Source of the DNA: Sanchytrium tribonematis
Lineage: Eukaryota; Sanchytriomycota; Sanchytriomycetes; Sanchytriales; Sanchytriaceae
Reading direction: 5' to 3'
Assembly: GCA_018985235.1 (NCBI GenBank)
Contig: JADGIG010000296.1
Span: 1 to 10,484, forward strand
Length of the DNA: 10,484 nt
Positions within the stretch are counted from its first letter, which is position 1, and each line of letters begins with the position of its first letter. The notes under the pieces were generated by a model that was not told the origin of the DNA, searched no databases, and was given only the letters and a program-made list of their open reading frames with translations. Shown here in pieces: positions 1 through 6,843 of this stretch. Position numbers and translations under genes: made by a program.

Positions 1-792
1 AGCAATGCAAGATGCTATATTGATTCTTCCTCCATCTAAACCTTGCATTGCTATTTTGAATCCCTGACCTTTTTGACCTAGCAAGTTATTCTTAGGTATC
101 TTGCAATTATCAAATATAACCGACCTTGTAGGTTGTGAGTTCCACCCGAGCTTATTTTCTTTTTTCCCAAAAGACAAGCCATCAGTTCCCTTTTCGATTA
201 TAAAAGAGCTTATTCCTTTGGGTCCATCGTCTGAGGTTCTAGCCATAACGAGATAGAGGTCTGATTGACCTGCTCCACTAATAAAAGCCTTTGATCCATT
301 CAAAATATAATGATCGCCTTTTTCAACAGCCGAGGTGACAAGTGAAGCTGCATCACTACCAGATGAAGGTTCAGTTAAGCAATATGAAGCCAGTTTGTCC
401 ATGGAAGTTAAATGGTGCAGATGCTGTTCTTTCTGCTCGGTGCTGCCAAACTTATCTATCATGAATGCCACCATATTGTGAATTGATATATAAGCTGTAG
501 TAGAAACATCGTGCTGGCTTAAACTCTCAAATATGATGGATGCATCTAGTCTTTTAAGATCTGATCCTCCGTACTCAGAGCTTACATAGATTCCACCAAA
601 TCCCAATCCTGCGGCTTCCTTTAGCACGTTGTGTGGCAAGTCCTCTTGTTTTTCATCTAATATTTGCATAGTTGGCTTTAACTTTTTTTCACCAAAATCG
701 TTTGCCAGGTAGTAAAATTCGCTTTGCTCCTTAGTCAATCCTATTGTGGGACTTAGTGCAGAAATGCGCCTCTTAACATTTCTAAGAAGCAT
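1..792 (-). CDS. ACAD8: Isobutyryl-CoA dehydrogenase-like acyl-CoA dehydrogenase (5' part, cut by window edge)
   Basis: A frame open for all 264 codons starts at ATG 792-790 and runs off the window at base 1, so the C-terminal third or so is missing. It reads as a mitochondrial FAD enzyme of valine breakdown that oxidises isobutyryl-CoA to methacrylyl-CoA. The first 16 residues ([16 protein letters not shown]) are basic with no acid, as in a matrix-targeting presequence. Residues 138-150 ([13 protein letters not shown]) fit acyl-CoA dehydrogenase signature 1. The stretches [10 protein letters not shown] (98-107), [16 protein letters not shown] (163-178) and GWNSQPTR (216-223) are closest, from memory, to ACAD8 rather than other ACADs. 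The catalytic glutamate of the family should lie beyond the window. The spacer to the next minus-strand gene upstream is 31 bp. The family is certain; the isobutyryl specificity is inferred from motif resemblance. Confidence 0.9.
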   Translation of the reverse strand, partial: MLLRNVKRRISALSPTIGLTKEQSEFYYLANDFGEKKLKPTMQILDEKQEDLPHNVLKEAAGLGFGGIYVSSEYGGSDLKRLDASIIFESLSQHDVSTTAYISIHNMVAFMIDKFGSTEQKEQHLHHLTSMDKLASYCLTEPSSGSDAASLVTSAVEKGDHYILNGSKAFISGAGQSDLYLVMARTSDDGPKGISSFIIEKGTDGLSFGKKENKLGWNSQPTRSVIFDNCKIPKNNLLGQKGQGFKIAMQGLDGGRINIASCIA

Positions 793-823
793 GTTTTAAA
801 TTTTGAAACTTAAATATCAATTT

Positions 824-2111
824 TTATTTGGGTATTCGAGATAGTCGGATGTAATTTTGTACGTGATACAATAAAAGTAAGAAAATAATGGCCGAGGCTA
901 CAGATATAGAAACCTTAGTATCAATAGAACGTTGATATAATTTGTCTGCAAATTTGTTGTTCCAATTATTATATGATTGAGAATTTTCTAGGTGAACAAA
1001 TTGAGGATGTGTAAAAAACTGCCTTATTATAGTCGCTGATGAGAATATGTCGACAATCATTGAGTCTCCGTTTAGAATAAATTTTGGACGAATCGAATTT
1101 TTGTCGACAACCAAATATTGCTGTTCCTGAGCACTTAGATCGGTCAAATTTATGGAGAATGATATAGGTGTGATTCCTTGCAATATCTTGTCATCCACAA
1201 CAATGGATTGAATGGCTTCTGAATCGGACATATGGATGAGATTCCATGCCATTAACTGAATTTTCAATTTTGGATTTGTCGACAAGGCTAACTAAATTAG
1301 TTTGATGTACAGTATCTGATTTTGTATAATAAGAAAATCCTTCTCTATTTACAAGTGACATATTTGGGTTGTTATAACAGTTTATATAATAATCTAAGTG
1401 AATTATGCCTTTATTCGTAAATCTTTGACAGTTTCCAACTGTACAATTCAGGTCTGGGACTGTTTTAATAACCTGACAGTTGATCTTTTTTGAGGTGCTG
1501 CATGTTGCACCGGACCTGTCTACTGGACAATCGCAAGAAGTATCACGGACGATGGATGTATTTGCTAATGAGGGTAATATTCTGCAACATTGTCCATTGT
1601 AAACGACACTGCTCGCATTCAACTGCGTGGTATCATTGGAGCTTATGGTGTCCAAGTAATTGAGAGCCATACTGCTATTATATAATGTTGAGTTGGTGTT
1701 ATTAAAAACGGTCGAATTGTCACAAGTGAAATTCAGCTGATTAAATGATGGTCTATCTGAATAAATGTATTCCGGATCTATATTCATGATGGCTCTTCCA
1801 TTATTCCAGCTTCCATTATTTAAATTTAATGAAGTGGAACAGAAATCTTGGCAAAGTGGAACAAATAGCTGATTTGTTGATGAAATGGAAATATTGACAT
1901 TACCACATTGAAATCTTAATTTTGTATTTTGTATTTTTCTTGCAGATATATCGCATTTTATAGAATCTCTTTTGAATAATTCAACCTGATCGGATTGACC
2001 TGTTATTATCACTTTTGTTTCTAATGCGTTATCTGATGTGCCATATATTGAAGAAAGGATCTGGATCCAAATATCAATATTTTTAAAATATTTAAAACTA
2101 AAAAATTCCAT
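824..2111 (-). CDS. Unrecognised N-glycosylated single-pass membrane protein with an EGF-like signature; two exons
   Basis: I do not recognise this family. Two minus-strand frames make one plausible 422-residue protein if 1292-1310 is spliced out: exon 1 is 2111-1311 (267 codons) and exon 2 is 1291-824 (155 codons plus TAA). Exon 1 is cysteine-rich with about a dozen N-x-S/T sequons, densest at residues 127-185. Residues 193-204 (CDCPVDRSGATC) match the EGF_1 pattern C-x-C-x5-G-x2-C exactly. Exon 2 adds one more sequon, a hydrophobic segment near 394-411 (VSISVASAIIFLLLLYHV), and a short basic tail of 11 residues. That is the layout of a type I surface or secretory-pathway protein. The N-terminus (MEFFSFKYFKNIDIWIQILS) is only a weak signal peptide, so a 5' exon or other start may be missed. 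The frame change could instead be a longer intron, a sequencing error or a broken gene. Confidence 0.6.
1292..1310 (-). other. Putative 19-nt spliceosomal intron
   Basis: On the minus strand the segment reads GTACATCAAACTAATTTAG. It has GT-AG ends and a branch-like CTAAT three bases before the terminal TAG. Removing it is phase 0 and joins codon ACT (Thr267) to TTA in the next frame, whose upstream edge is exactly this TAG. Frame-compatible alternatives are GTTAGC...TTCAG (1292-1256, 37 nt), GTACAT...TTCAG (1310-1256, 55 nt) and GTAAAT...TTCAG (1352-1256, 97 nt). The 19-nt form is preferred because its length and 3' motif match the one proposed in NEDD1. Confidence 0.45.
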
Positions 2112-2185
2112 TAATTTTTCTAAACAATAATGACGTCCTCAAACATAGATCATGAGATTTTATGATCAATTAACTAATGGCAACG

Positions 2186-2191
2186 TTTATT
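2186..2191 (-). terminator. AATAAA polyadenylation hexamer for SF3B2
   Basis: AATAAA on the minus strand begins 7 nt after the SF3B2 stop (2201-2199), inside the 87-bp gap before the membrane glycoprotein start. It is a sequence match only; cleavage here would leave a very short 3' UTR. Confidence 0.4.
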
Positions 2192-2198
2192 GATATAA

Positions 2199-3425
2199 TT
2201 AATATTTGAATTTTTTACGAAAGCTTTTTGAATTTTCCGATGACCTTTTCTTTGGTCTTTGCTCTTCGACTTTAATAGGATCCTTAGTTTTAATGTTGTA
2301 TTTCTTTTCGCTACCGACTATAACATCTTTCTGAACACTGACTTTTTCCTCTCCTATTATTGTGTAAAGCGATTCTTGCTTGTTTATAGGTGAGTGAACC
2401 ATTTTTGGCCTATTATTCGGTTTCTCCCTTTCAGGTCCAATGTTTTCCACTGGGATAGCAGCATTATTTGTATTCTGCATATCAACTGCGGGTTCAAAAT
2501 TCTTAATATCCTCAATTTCCATTTCGTCGGGCTGATCATCAATCATTTCACCAAATCTAGGTTCAGGTTTAATCCAGTATTTCGTATTTGTCTTTTTCTT
2601 CTCCTCAATGCCAAAAACATCACCATATAACGACCTGCCATGTAAATCTACTGGAGGTTTGCCATAACCTGAGCTGTGGTAGCCCCATGAGCTACCTTTT
2701 GGAATGGGCGCATTTACACCGGGAATTTTTAAGCCAGGGTAGCTAGGCGGTGGACCATATCTTTGCATATTGTAAAGGTAAGAAGGCGGGTCTTTTGGTC
2801 CCATACCCAAAGCTCTTTTCAATTCATCGGATAAATTACCACCGGCCCGTTGAGCCTTGACTTTAAGTTCGAATTCCTTTCCTTCATAAAAACATTCTCC
2901 AAATTTTGTCATTTGAGGCTTCTCCTGATGCTTAAAAAAAGCATCGTGAAGAATTTGATAGTCGATTTCTAACTTGTGAATTTTTCCATGTAATCTTGCC
3001 CTCACTTTTTGCTTCAATTTCTGTTGATCCTCCTTTTCTTTGCCAGCTTGCCTTAGCTCACTGATGTTGGTATCCTTTATGTATTTAGGAAGTTCATAAG
3101 GCATTTTTTCGATACCTCTTTTAGATTGCAAATATTTTCGCTTACTGCTCCAATGTGCTGGTACTGGAACTACATTTAGTTTTGATTTCAATTCAACTAA
3201 AAAGATAGGATCCTTTGCATCACAATCCACCCATTCTACATTTTCTGGTTTCTTTGCTCTTGATTTTAATTCTGTTAAAGATATTTTATTTTTCTTATTT
3301 TGCTTCATTTCTTGGCTCGTAACCTCTTCTATTTTGGGCCTTTTAAAATCTATTTCTTTAGGAGTGAATCGGCTTAAAACGCTTGAAAATTCTTTAGGTA
3401 AATCAATTTCCATAAGAGAATCCAT
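2199..3425 (-). CDS. SF3B2: Splicing factor 3B subunit 2 (SF3b145/Cus1)
   Basis: This 408-residue protein is a U2 snRNP SF3b subunit. It helps hold U2 on the branch-point region during prespliceosome assembly in the nucleus. Residues about 50-175 form the DUF382 core, with VPVPAHWSSKRKYLQSKRGI (86-105), MPYELPKYI (108-116) and KLEIDYQILHDAFF (151-164). Residues about 195-250 form the proline-rich PSP domain: LSDELKRALGMG (198-209), RYGPPPSYPGLKIPG (222-236), then WGYHSSGYGKPPVD (247-260) and LYGDVFG (266-272). The basic C-terminus (KKFKY) resembles the human end. At 408 residues it is near yeast Cus1 (436) and less than half the human protein (895), lacking the long N-terminal region. The frame has no intron. 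The start at 3425 leaves 21 bp to the divergent Trm11 start; Met5 is an alternative. Confidence 0.96.
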   Translation of the reverse strand: MDSLMEIDLPKEFSSVLSRFTPKEIDFKRPKIEEVTSQEMKQNKKNKISLTELKSRAKKPENVEWVDCDAKDPIFLVELKSKLNVVPVPAHWSSKRKYLQSKRGIEKMPYELPKYIKDTNISELRQAGKEKEDQQKLKQKVRARLHGKIHKLEIDYQILHDAFFKHQEKPQMTKFGECFYEGKEFELKVKAQRAGGNLSDELKRALGMGPKDPPSYLYNMQRYGPPPSYPGLKIPGVNAPIPKGSSWGYHSSGYGKPPVDLHGRSLYGDVFGIEEKKKTNTKYWIKPEPRFGEMIDDQPDEMEIEDIKNFEPAVDMQNTNNAAIPVENIGPEREKPNNRPKMVHSPINKQESLYTIIGEEKVSVQKDVIVGSEKKYNIKTKDPIKVEEQRPKKRSSENSKSFRKKFKY

Positions 3426-3446
3426 GTTGAAACGAATTCTCCAACT
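3426..3446. promoter_or_regulatory. 21-bp spacer between divergent start codons
   Basis: Only 21 bp separate the ATG codons of SF3B2 (minus) and Trm11 (plus). The spacer is roughly palindromic around GAATTC, with GTTG on the left and CAAC on the right. Any core promoter and 5' UTR for either gene must extend into the coding region of the other, or both share a minimal bidirectional promoter. No TATA box is visible. Confidence 0.5.
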
Positions 3447-4679
3447 ATGATTTTTTTGTTGTACTATTCCCAGAAGTTTTCACAATTTAGAGAAGCGGAA
3501 CTAGCTGCATTAATGGCTATGAATAACACAGAGTATAATTTAATAGAATTTAATGTTGATAGTCCATTCGTTTTGATTGAAACGGAAATGGGAATAAAGG
3601 CGTTGGCTCGATCAGTACTAATTAAATCTATATATCGATTCTTATATAAGGGGAGCTCCTTTGAAGAAGTCGCTTCTAAAATTGACTCAAATGATTACTC
3701 CGAACACTTGAATTCCACATTCAAGTTTGATATACAATCTTTCGGGAAAGCACAATCTAAAGAATTGGCGTTTAAGGAAATTGGCTCGAAAATGGGATTA
3801 CTTGGCCGAATTGATCTGACCACACCCAACGTCGTTTTTGGAATTTTTCAGTTTCATGACCTCTCAAGAATCTTGAAATACATTTACGTTGGTATCTCTA
3901 CAAATATTAAAACGTCCCATCACTTAATTAACCGTTTTGATCTTAAAAAGCGCAAATACATAGGTACGACTAGTATGGATAGCGGTCTCTCGTTATTGAT
4001 GGCAAATTGTGCGAAAATTTCGAAAGGCGATATCACTTACGACCCATTCACAGGTACTGGGTCCATGTTGGTAGTTGCAAGCTATTTTGGTGCATTTACA
4101 ATTGGTAGTGATCTTGATGGAAGGCAATTAAGAGGAACTATGAAAGGTGCGAAAAAAAACACCAATGGCGTTTTTGGAAATATGGAGTATTACGATCTAA
4201 GCCAAAATTACATTGGAAGCTATATTTTGGACTTTTCTAATCCATGTATGCGAAACATTGAGTTAATTGATTCAATTATTTGCGATCCGCCATATTGTAT
4301 ACGTGCATCGGCGAAAAAAATTGCTTCAAGCTGCACCCTAGCAGGCGAAAATCCAGAAAAATCTGTTGCAAAATTTCCAGATACAGAAGGATACTTTCTA
4401 GACCAGATTGTGAATGATCTTCTCAATTTTTCTGCTAAACACTTAAAATTGGGTGGTCGACTTGTGTATTGGCTTCCTATGATACATGATGAAGATAAGA
4501 ACACAATTTCCATACCATTACATCCTAGTTTAAAATTAATACATAACCCCTGCCAAGTATTTTCCAAATGGACTCGTTATATGGTCATAATGGAAAAGGT
4601 AAGAGATTTTAAAACAGGCTCTCAAGCGAATAGCAATTTAAAAGAATTCCGGCAGGGCTACTTTGCTAAGGCGCAATAA
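3447..4679 (+). CDS. TRM11: tRNA (guanine-N2)-methyltransferase catalytic subunit Trm11
   Basis: The product is 410 residues (yeast about 433, human about 463). Trm11 with Trm112 makes N2-methylguanosine at position 10 of tRNAs using S-adenosylmethionine. The N-terminal start FLLYYSQKFSQFREAEL (3-19) and ARSVLIKSIYRF (54-65) match the family's N-terminal domain. The catalytic part begins with KKRKYIGTTSMDSGLSLLMA (167-186). SAM motif I is YDPFTGTGSM (198-207) followed by an acidic SDLDG (221-225). The catalytic motif is CDPPYCIRAS (279-288), the (D)PPY signature of N-methyltransferases. ATG 3447 is the first Met and directly precedes the conserved start, so the start is secure despite the 21-bp spacer to SF3B2. 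The TAA stop (4677-4679) lies inside an AATAAA. The Trm112 partner is not in this window. Confidence 0.95.
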   Translation: MIFLLYYSQKFSQFREAELAALMAMNNTEYNLIEFNVDSPFVLIETEMGIKALARSVLIKSIYRFLYKGSSFEEVASKIDSNDYSEHLNSTFKFDIQSFGKAQSKELAFKEIGSKMGLLGRIDLTTPNVVFGIFQFHDLSRILKYIYVGISTNIKTSHHLINRFDLKKRKYIGTTSMDSGLSLLMANCAKISKGDITYDPFTGTGSMLVVASYFGAFTIGSDLDGRQLRGTMKGAKKNTNGVFGNMEYYDLSQNYIGSYILDFSNPCMRNIELIDSIICDPPYCIRASAKKIASSCTLAGENPEKSVAKFPDTEGYFLDQIVNDLLNFSAKHLKLGGRLVYWLPMIHDEDKNTISIPLHPSLKLIHNPCQVFSKWTRYMVIMEKVRDFKTGSQANSNLKEFRQGYFAKAQ

Positions 4680-4680
4680 A
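4675..4680 (+). terminator. AATAAA overlapping the Trm11 stop codon
   Basis: The hexamer contains the TAA stop at its positions 3-5. The next gene's ATG is at 4724, so an mRNA cleaved just downstream would have a 3' UTR of only a few tens of bases. Confidence 0.4.
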
Positions 4681-4723
4681 TTTTAAATTATATATCTTGA
4701 ACAGAGTTGGAGAGAACCAGGAG

Positions 4724-5503
4724 ATGTTGAAAGTATTACTTCGATCTGCTGTCATTCCTGTGCAAAAACGAGATCCATATAATTTATTCAAGAAGCTCAA
4801 AGAAAAGAGCACAGATAGCTCTACTATAATTGAGCGAATTAAGGGTTCCGAAACAACACCATTATGGAATCTGGCAATAGATACTGCAGGTAAAGAAGGT
4901 AAGGGATCTACTGCAATCTGGAAAATGTACAACACAATGAAGAAAAGACATATAAAACCTAATAATCAAACTTTCACAATAATGTTCAAATACTTATCAA
5001 GCACATCGGCGTTTGCTAATAATGAGAGGCTTATTAAATTATTTGGGCAAATTCCGGACGTCAACGAAATCCATGTGAATTCGTTTATGAAAGCACTATG
5101 CTTCAATGGATTTTATGATACTTTTTTCGCTGCTTTTTATCAATTGAGAGATAGTCAGCCATATGACTCAAAAAATCTATTGACAACGCTACCTTCGCTG
5201 CCAATGAATACCGTCAAAAGCAAATTGGAAAATTTTTCAGCTAATCCTTTGATTTTCAAAAGTGGATTTTCAGGCCTTTTGCGCTGTCCCATATATGCTT
5301 GGAAAGAAAATGATAGCGATCTTATCGCGTTTCGTCAACTTTGGAAAGATCTCATTCGAAGAATTAAATTAGGAAACAATGTACATGATGGTTTGGTTCA
5401 TTTATCTATTATCGATTATTTGAAAAAAAGAATTAAATCAAAAAAGGATGTTCGACAGTTGCTTGAAGAATTAGACGAGGCCAAAAAACTAAGGTTCCAA
5501 TGA
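4724..5503 (+). CDS. Pentatricopeptide repeat (PPR)-like protein, probably mitochondrial
   Basis: This 259-residue protein starts at ATG 4724. The frame extends back to a TTG at 4697 but has no earlier ATG. The N-terminus (MLKVLLRSAVIPVQKRDPY) is basic and hydrophobic, fitting a mitochondrial presequence. Residues about 46-81 look like one PPR unit: a helix with WNLAIDTAGKEGKGSTAIWK, then YNTMKKRHIKPNNQTF, whose ending resembles the usual GxxPDxxTY. A second, weaker helical pair follows at about 82-130. The lysine-rich C-terminus (KKRIKSKKDVRQLLEELDEAKK) is predicted helical. Such proteins bind organellar RNA or belong to the mitoribosome, but I cannot name an orthologue. It lies 44 bp after Trm11 and 30 bp before the membrane-protein gene. 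Confidence 0.6.
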   Translation: MLKVLLRSAVIPVQKRDPYNLFKKLKEKSTDSSTIIERIKGSETTPLWNLAIDTAGKEGKGSTAIWKMYNTMKKRHIKPNNQTFTIMFKYLSSTSAFANNERLIKLFGQIPDVNEIHVNSFMKALCFNGFYDTFFAAFYQLRDSQPYDSKNLLTTLPSLPMNTVKSKLENFSANPLIFKSGFSGLLRCPIYAWKENDSDLIAFRQLWKDLIRRIKLGNNVHDGLVHLSIIDYLKKRIKSKKDVRQLLEELDEAKKLRFQ

Positions 5504-5508
5504 TGGTC

Positions 5509-5514
5509 AATAAA
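5509..5514 (+). terminator. AATAAA just after the PPR-like gene
   Basis: AATAAA begins 5 nt past the TGA stop (5501-5503) and ends 19 nt before the next ATG (5534). Cleavage at the usual distance would fall at or inside the start of the next gene. Confidence 0.4.
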
Positions 5515-5533
5515 ATTTATGTGATAAGCCACA

Positions 5534-6649
5534 ATGAGAAACTACCTTGTCTCAAGATACGGATATTCAAATTATCAGTACTTTGTATTTCTTCAACGCG
5601 TTATAAAAATTTTATCTATTTTAGGAATTATAGGCTTGTTGCCTCAATTGACACATTGGGAATACTCGAAAATCACTATTGACTCGCTTTTGATCACGTC
5701 GTATTACTTACCGGAAAAGCTGTATTTGCTAGGGAGTGGGCTAATTCAGATGGTTGTGATAATGCTAACTGCAATTAATGCAAAACACGATAGATATCAA
5801 ATTTATCCTGAATTGCATAAGGCTTCTATTGTCAATGATAAAATACCAAAGCGTCACTTACGAGGAAAATTTTTTAAGAGCATCAAAAGATTTATATCCT
5901 ATATTGTCTTCGCAATAATAGTTGCCGTGGTTGTGGTGGTCTCATTCTTCATCGAAACACTTCCGAAGGATTTCTTAACTCAAGATAAATCTGCCGTAGC
6001 CACAGCCTCTTTTAAAGATCAGCAAACAATTCTATTGGCGGCTTTTATTATCCTTATCCACCTACAAGCTAATGCCATTTGTCATGCACTGACGCAATTT
6101 GAAGATCATTCTACATGGTCAACTTATCAACAGCAATATTTTGTGAAAGTTTTATGTCTCAAGGTCAGTTCTTCCTTGGCTTCCTTTCTCGGCATTTCGT
6201 TTCTTAGTGTCGATCGAAAAAGTAGCATTCAATGTACAATTCCTGATTATTCCATTATTCTTATAGTATTTAGTTATTGCGTTAAGTATCTCGAAATAAT
6301 TGTGTTATTTATTGCTTACAAACTTAAAATTCTCAAAGCAAAACCAAAATTTGACATAGCAAATGAGTTTGCAGACTCCATCCACAAGTGTTTCTTAGTA
6401 TTTGCAACTTTTTTCGGGTTCCCAACTTTAGGTATATTTGCAGCTGCGATTTCTATTGTTCACTATTTTGGCTTAATTTTATCTCTCAAATATTTTTATG
6501 ACAAGCCTCGTCAATACAGTTTATCTATGATGCCACTCGTGGATCAAACATTTTGCTACGTGTGCTGGATCAGCTTGATCTCTTCTAGAATGGCTGTGGT
6601 ACCTGCAACTGTAGAGGTCTATTTGAATAATACTTGTCTTCAAAGCTGA
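5534..6649 (+). CDS. Short polytopic membrane protein resembling the TMEM16/anoctamin-TMC-OSCA superfamily
   Basis: This 371-residue protein has about eight hydrophobic segments, near 18-38, 63-83, 119-141, 163-185, 206-225, 239-263, 283-318 and 338-356. The best clue is LTQFEDHSTWSTYQQQYFVK (186-205), which follows the anoctamin pattern LTxxExHxTxxxYxxxxxxK at the matching place after a transmembrane helix. The N-terminus (MRNYLVSRYGYSNYQYFVFL) resembles the family's start of helix 1, KRFISYIVFAI (118-128) the helix 3 start, and LKYFYDKPRQ (318-327) the region after helix 8. The family includes lipid scramblases and ion channels. The usual cytosolic N-terminal domain is absent and the last helices look missing, so it is about half normal size. 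The acidic Ca-binding NNxxE-type motif is not seen. Overlapping frames at 5500-5682 are not credible. The superfamily call is an inference from pattern resemblance. Confidence 0.5.
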   Translation: MRNYLVSRYGYSNYQYFVFLQRVIKILSILGIIGLLPQLTHWEYSKITIDSLLITSYYLPEKLYLLGSGLIQMVVIMLTAINAKHDRYQIYPELHKASIVNDKIPKRHLRGKFFKSIKRFISYIVFAIIVAVVVVVSFFIETLPKDFLTQDKSAVATASFKDQQTILLAAFIILIHLQANAICHALTQFEDHSTWSTYQQQYFVKVLCLKVSSSLASFLGISFLSVDRKSSIQCTIPDYSIILIVFSYCVKYLEIIVLFIAYKLKILKAKPKFDIANEFADSIHKCFLVFATFFGFPTLGIFAAAISIVHYFGLILSLKYFYDKPRQYSLSMMPLVDQTFCYVCWISLISSRMAVVPATVEVYLNNTCLQS

Positions 6650-6843
6650 TGTGTTCAAATATTTCAATTTTATATTGTCAAGTTCAAAGAGCACAAAATG
6701 TCTAAAAATAAACAAGTTCGTCCTGATTTTCAAACCTATGACTCTTGTGGAACATTTCAAGGTATTTTAATTGCGGCAAATTCAAAAAATTGATTGGTGT
6801 CGTCTGAGACGTTCTTGAAAATGTGATTTAGACACTAGTATAA
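6650..6843 (+). promoter_or_regulatory. Largest spacer in the window (194 bp), with a 31-codon ATG ORF upstream of the arrestin gene
   Basis: After TGA 6647-6649 the same frame stays open for 47 more codons to TGA 6791-6793. Inside it, ATG 6698 (context CACAAAATGT, A at -3) would encode 31 residues beginning MSKNKQVRPDFQTYDS. It could be a small gene, a upstream ORF for the arrestin, a coding tail lost behind the TGA, or chance. An AATAAA at 6707-6712 could end the upstream transcript. The arrestin promoter probably lies at about 6794-6843. TATAAA there touches the start codon and is too close to be a TATA box. Confidence 0.3.

Noticed and set aside
1283-1285. Treating the C-terminal half of the glycoprotein as a separate gene starting at TTG 1285
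   Set aside because: TTG is unlikely as a start. The segment has no signal peptide yet ends in a membrane anchor, which fits being the 3' part of the upstream frame.
824-2111. Tectonic (ciliary transition-zone) identity for the cysteine-rich glycoprotein
   Set aside because: The signature N-terminal cysteine cluster of tectonics is not seen and the cysteine order differs.
2394-2630. Open frame antisense to SF3B2
   Set aside because: It is a shadow of SF3B2 coding sequence with no supporting motif.
4220-4567. Antisense open frame inside Trm11
   Set aside because: It mirrors well-conserved Trm11 codons and has no recognisable features of its own.
4697-4723. Upstream TTG start for the PPR-like gene
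   Set aside because: Eukaryotic initiation favours ATG; ATG 4724 begins a plausible mitochondrial presequence.
5500-5682. 60-codon frame overlapping the membrane-protein start
   Set aside because: It covers the first membrane helix in another frame; the 5534 frame has family-like motifs and continues for 371 residues.
6838-6843. TATA box before the arrestin gene
   Set aside because: TATAAA touches the start codon, too close for transcription initiation upstream of the ATG.
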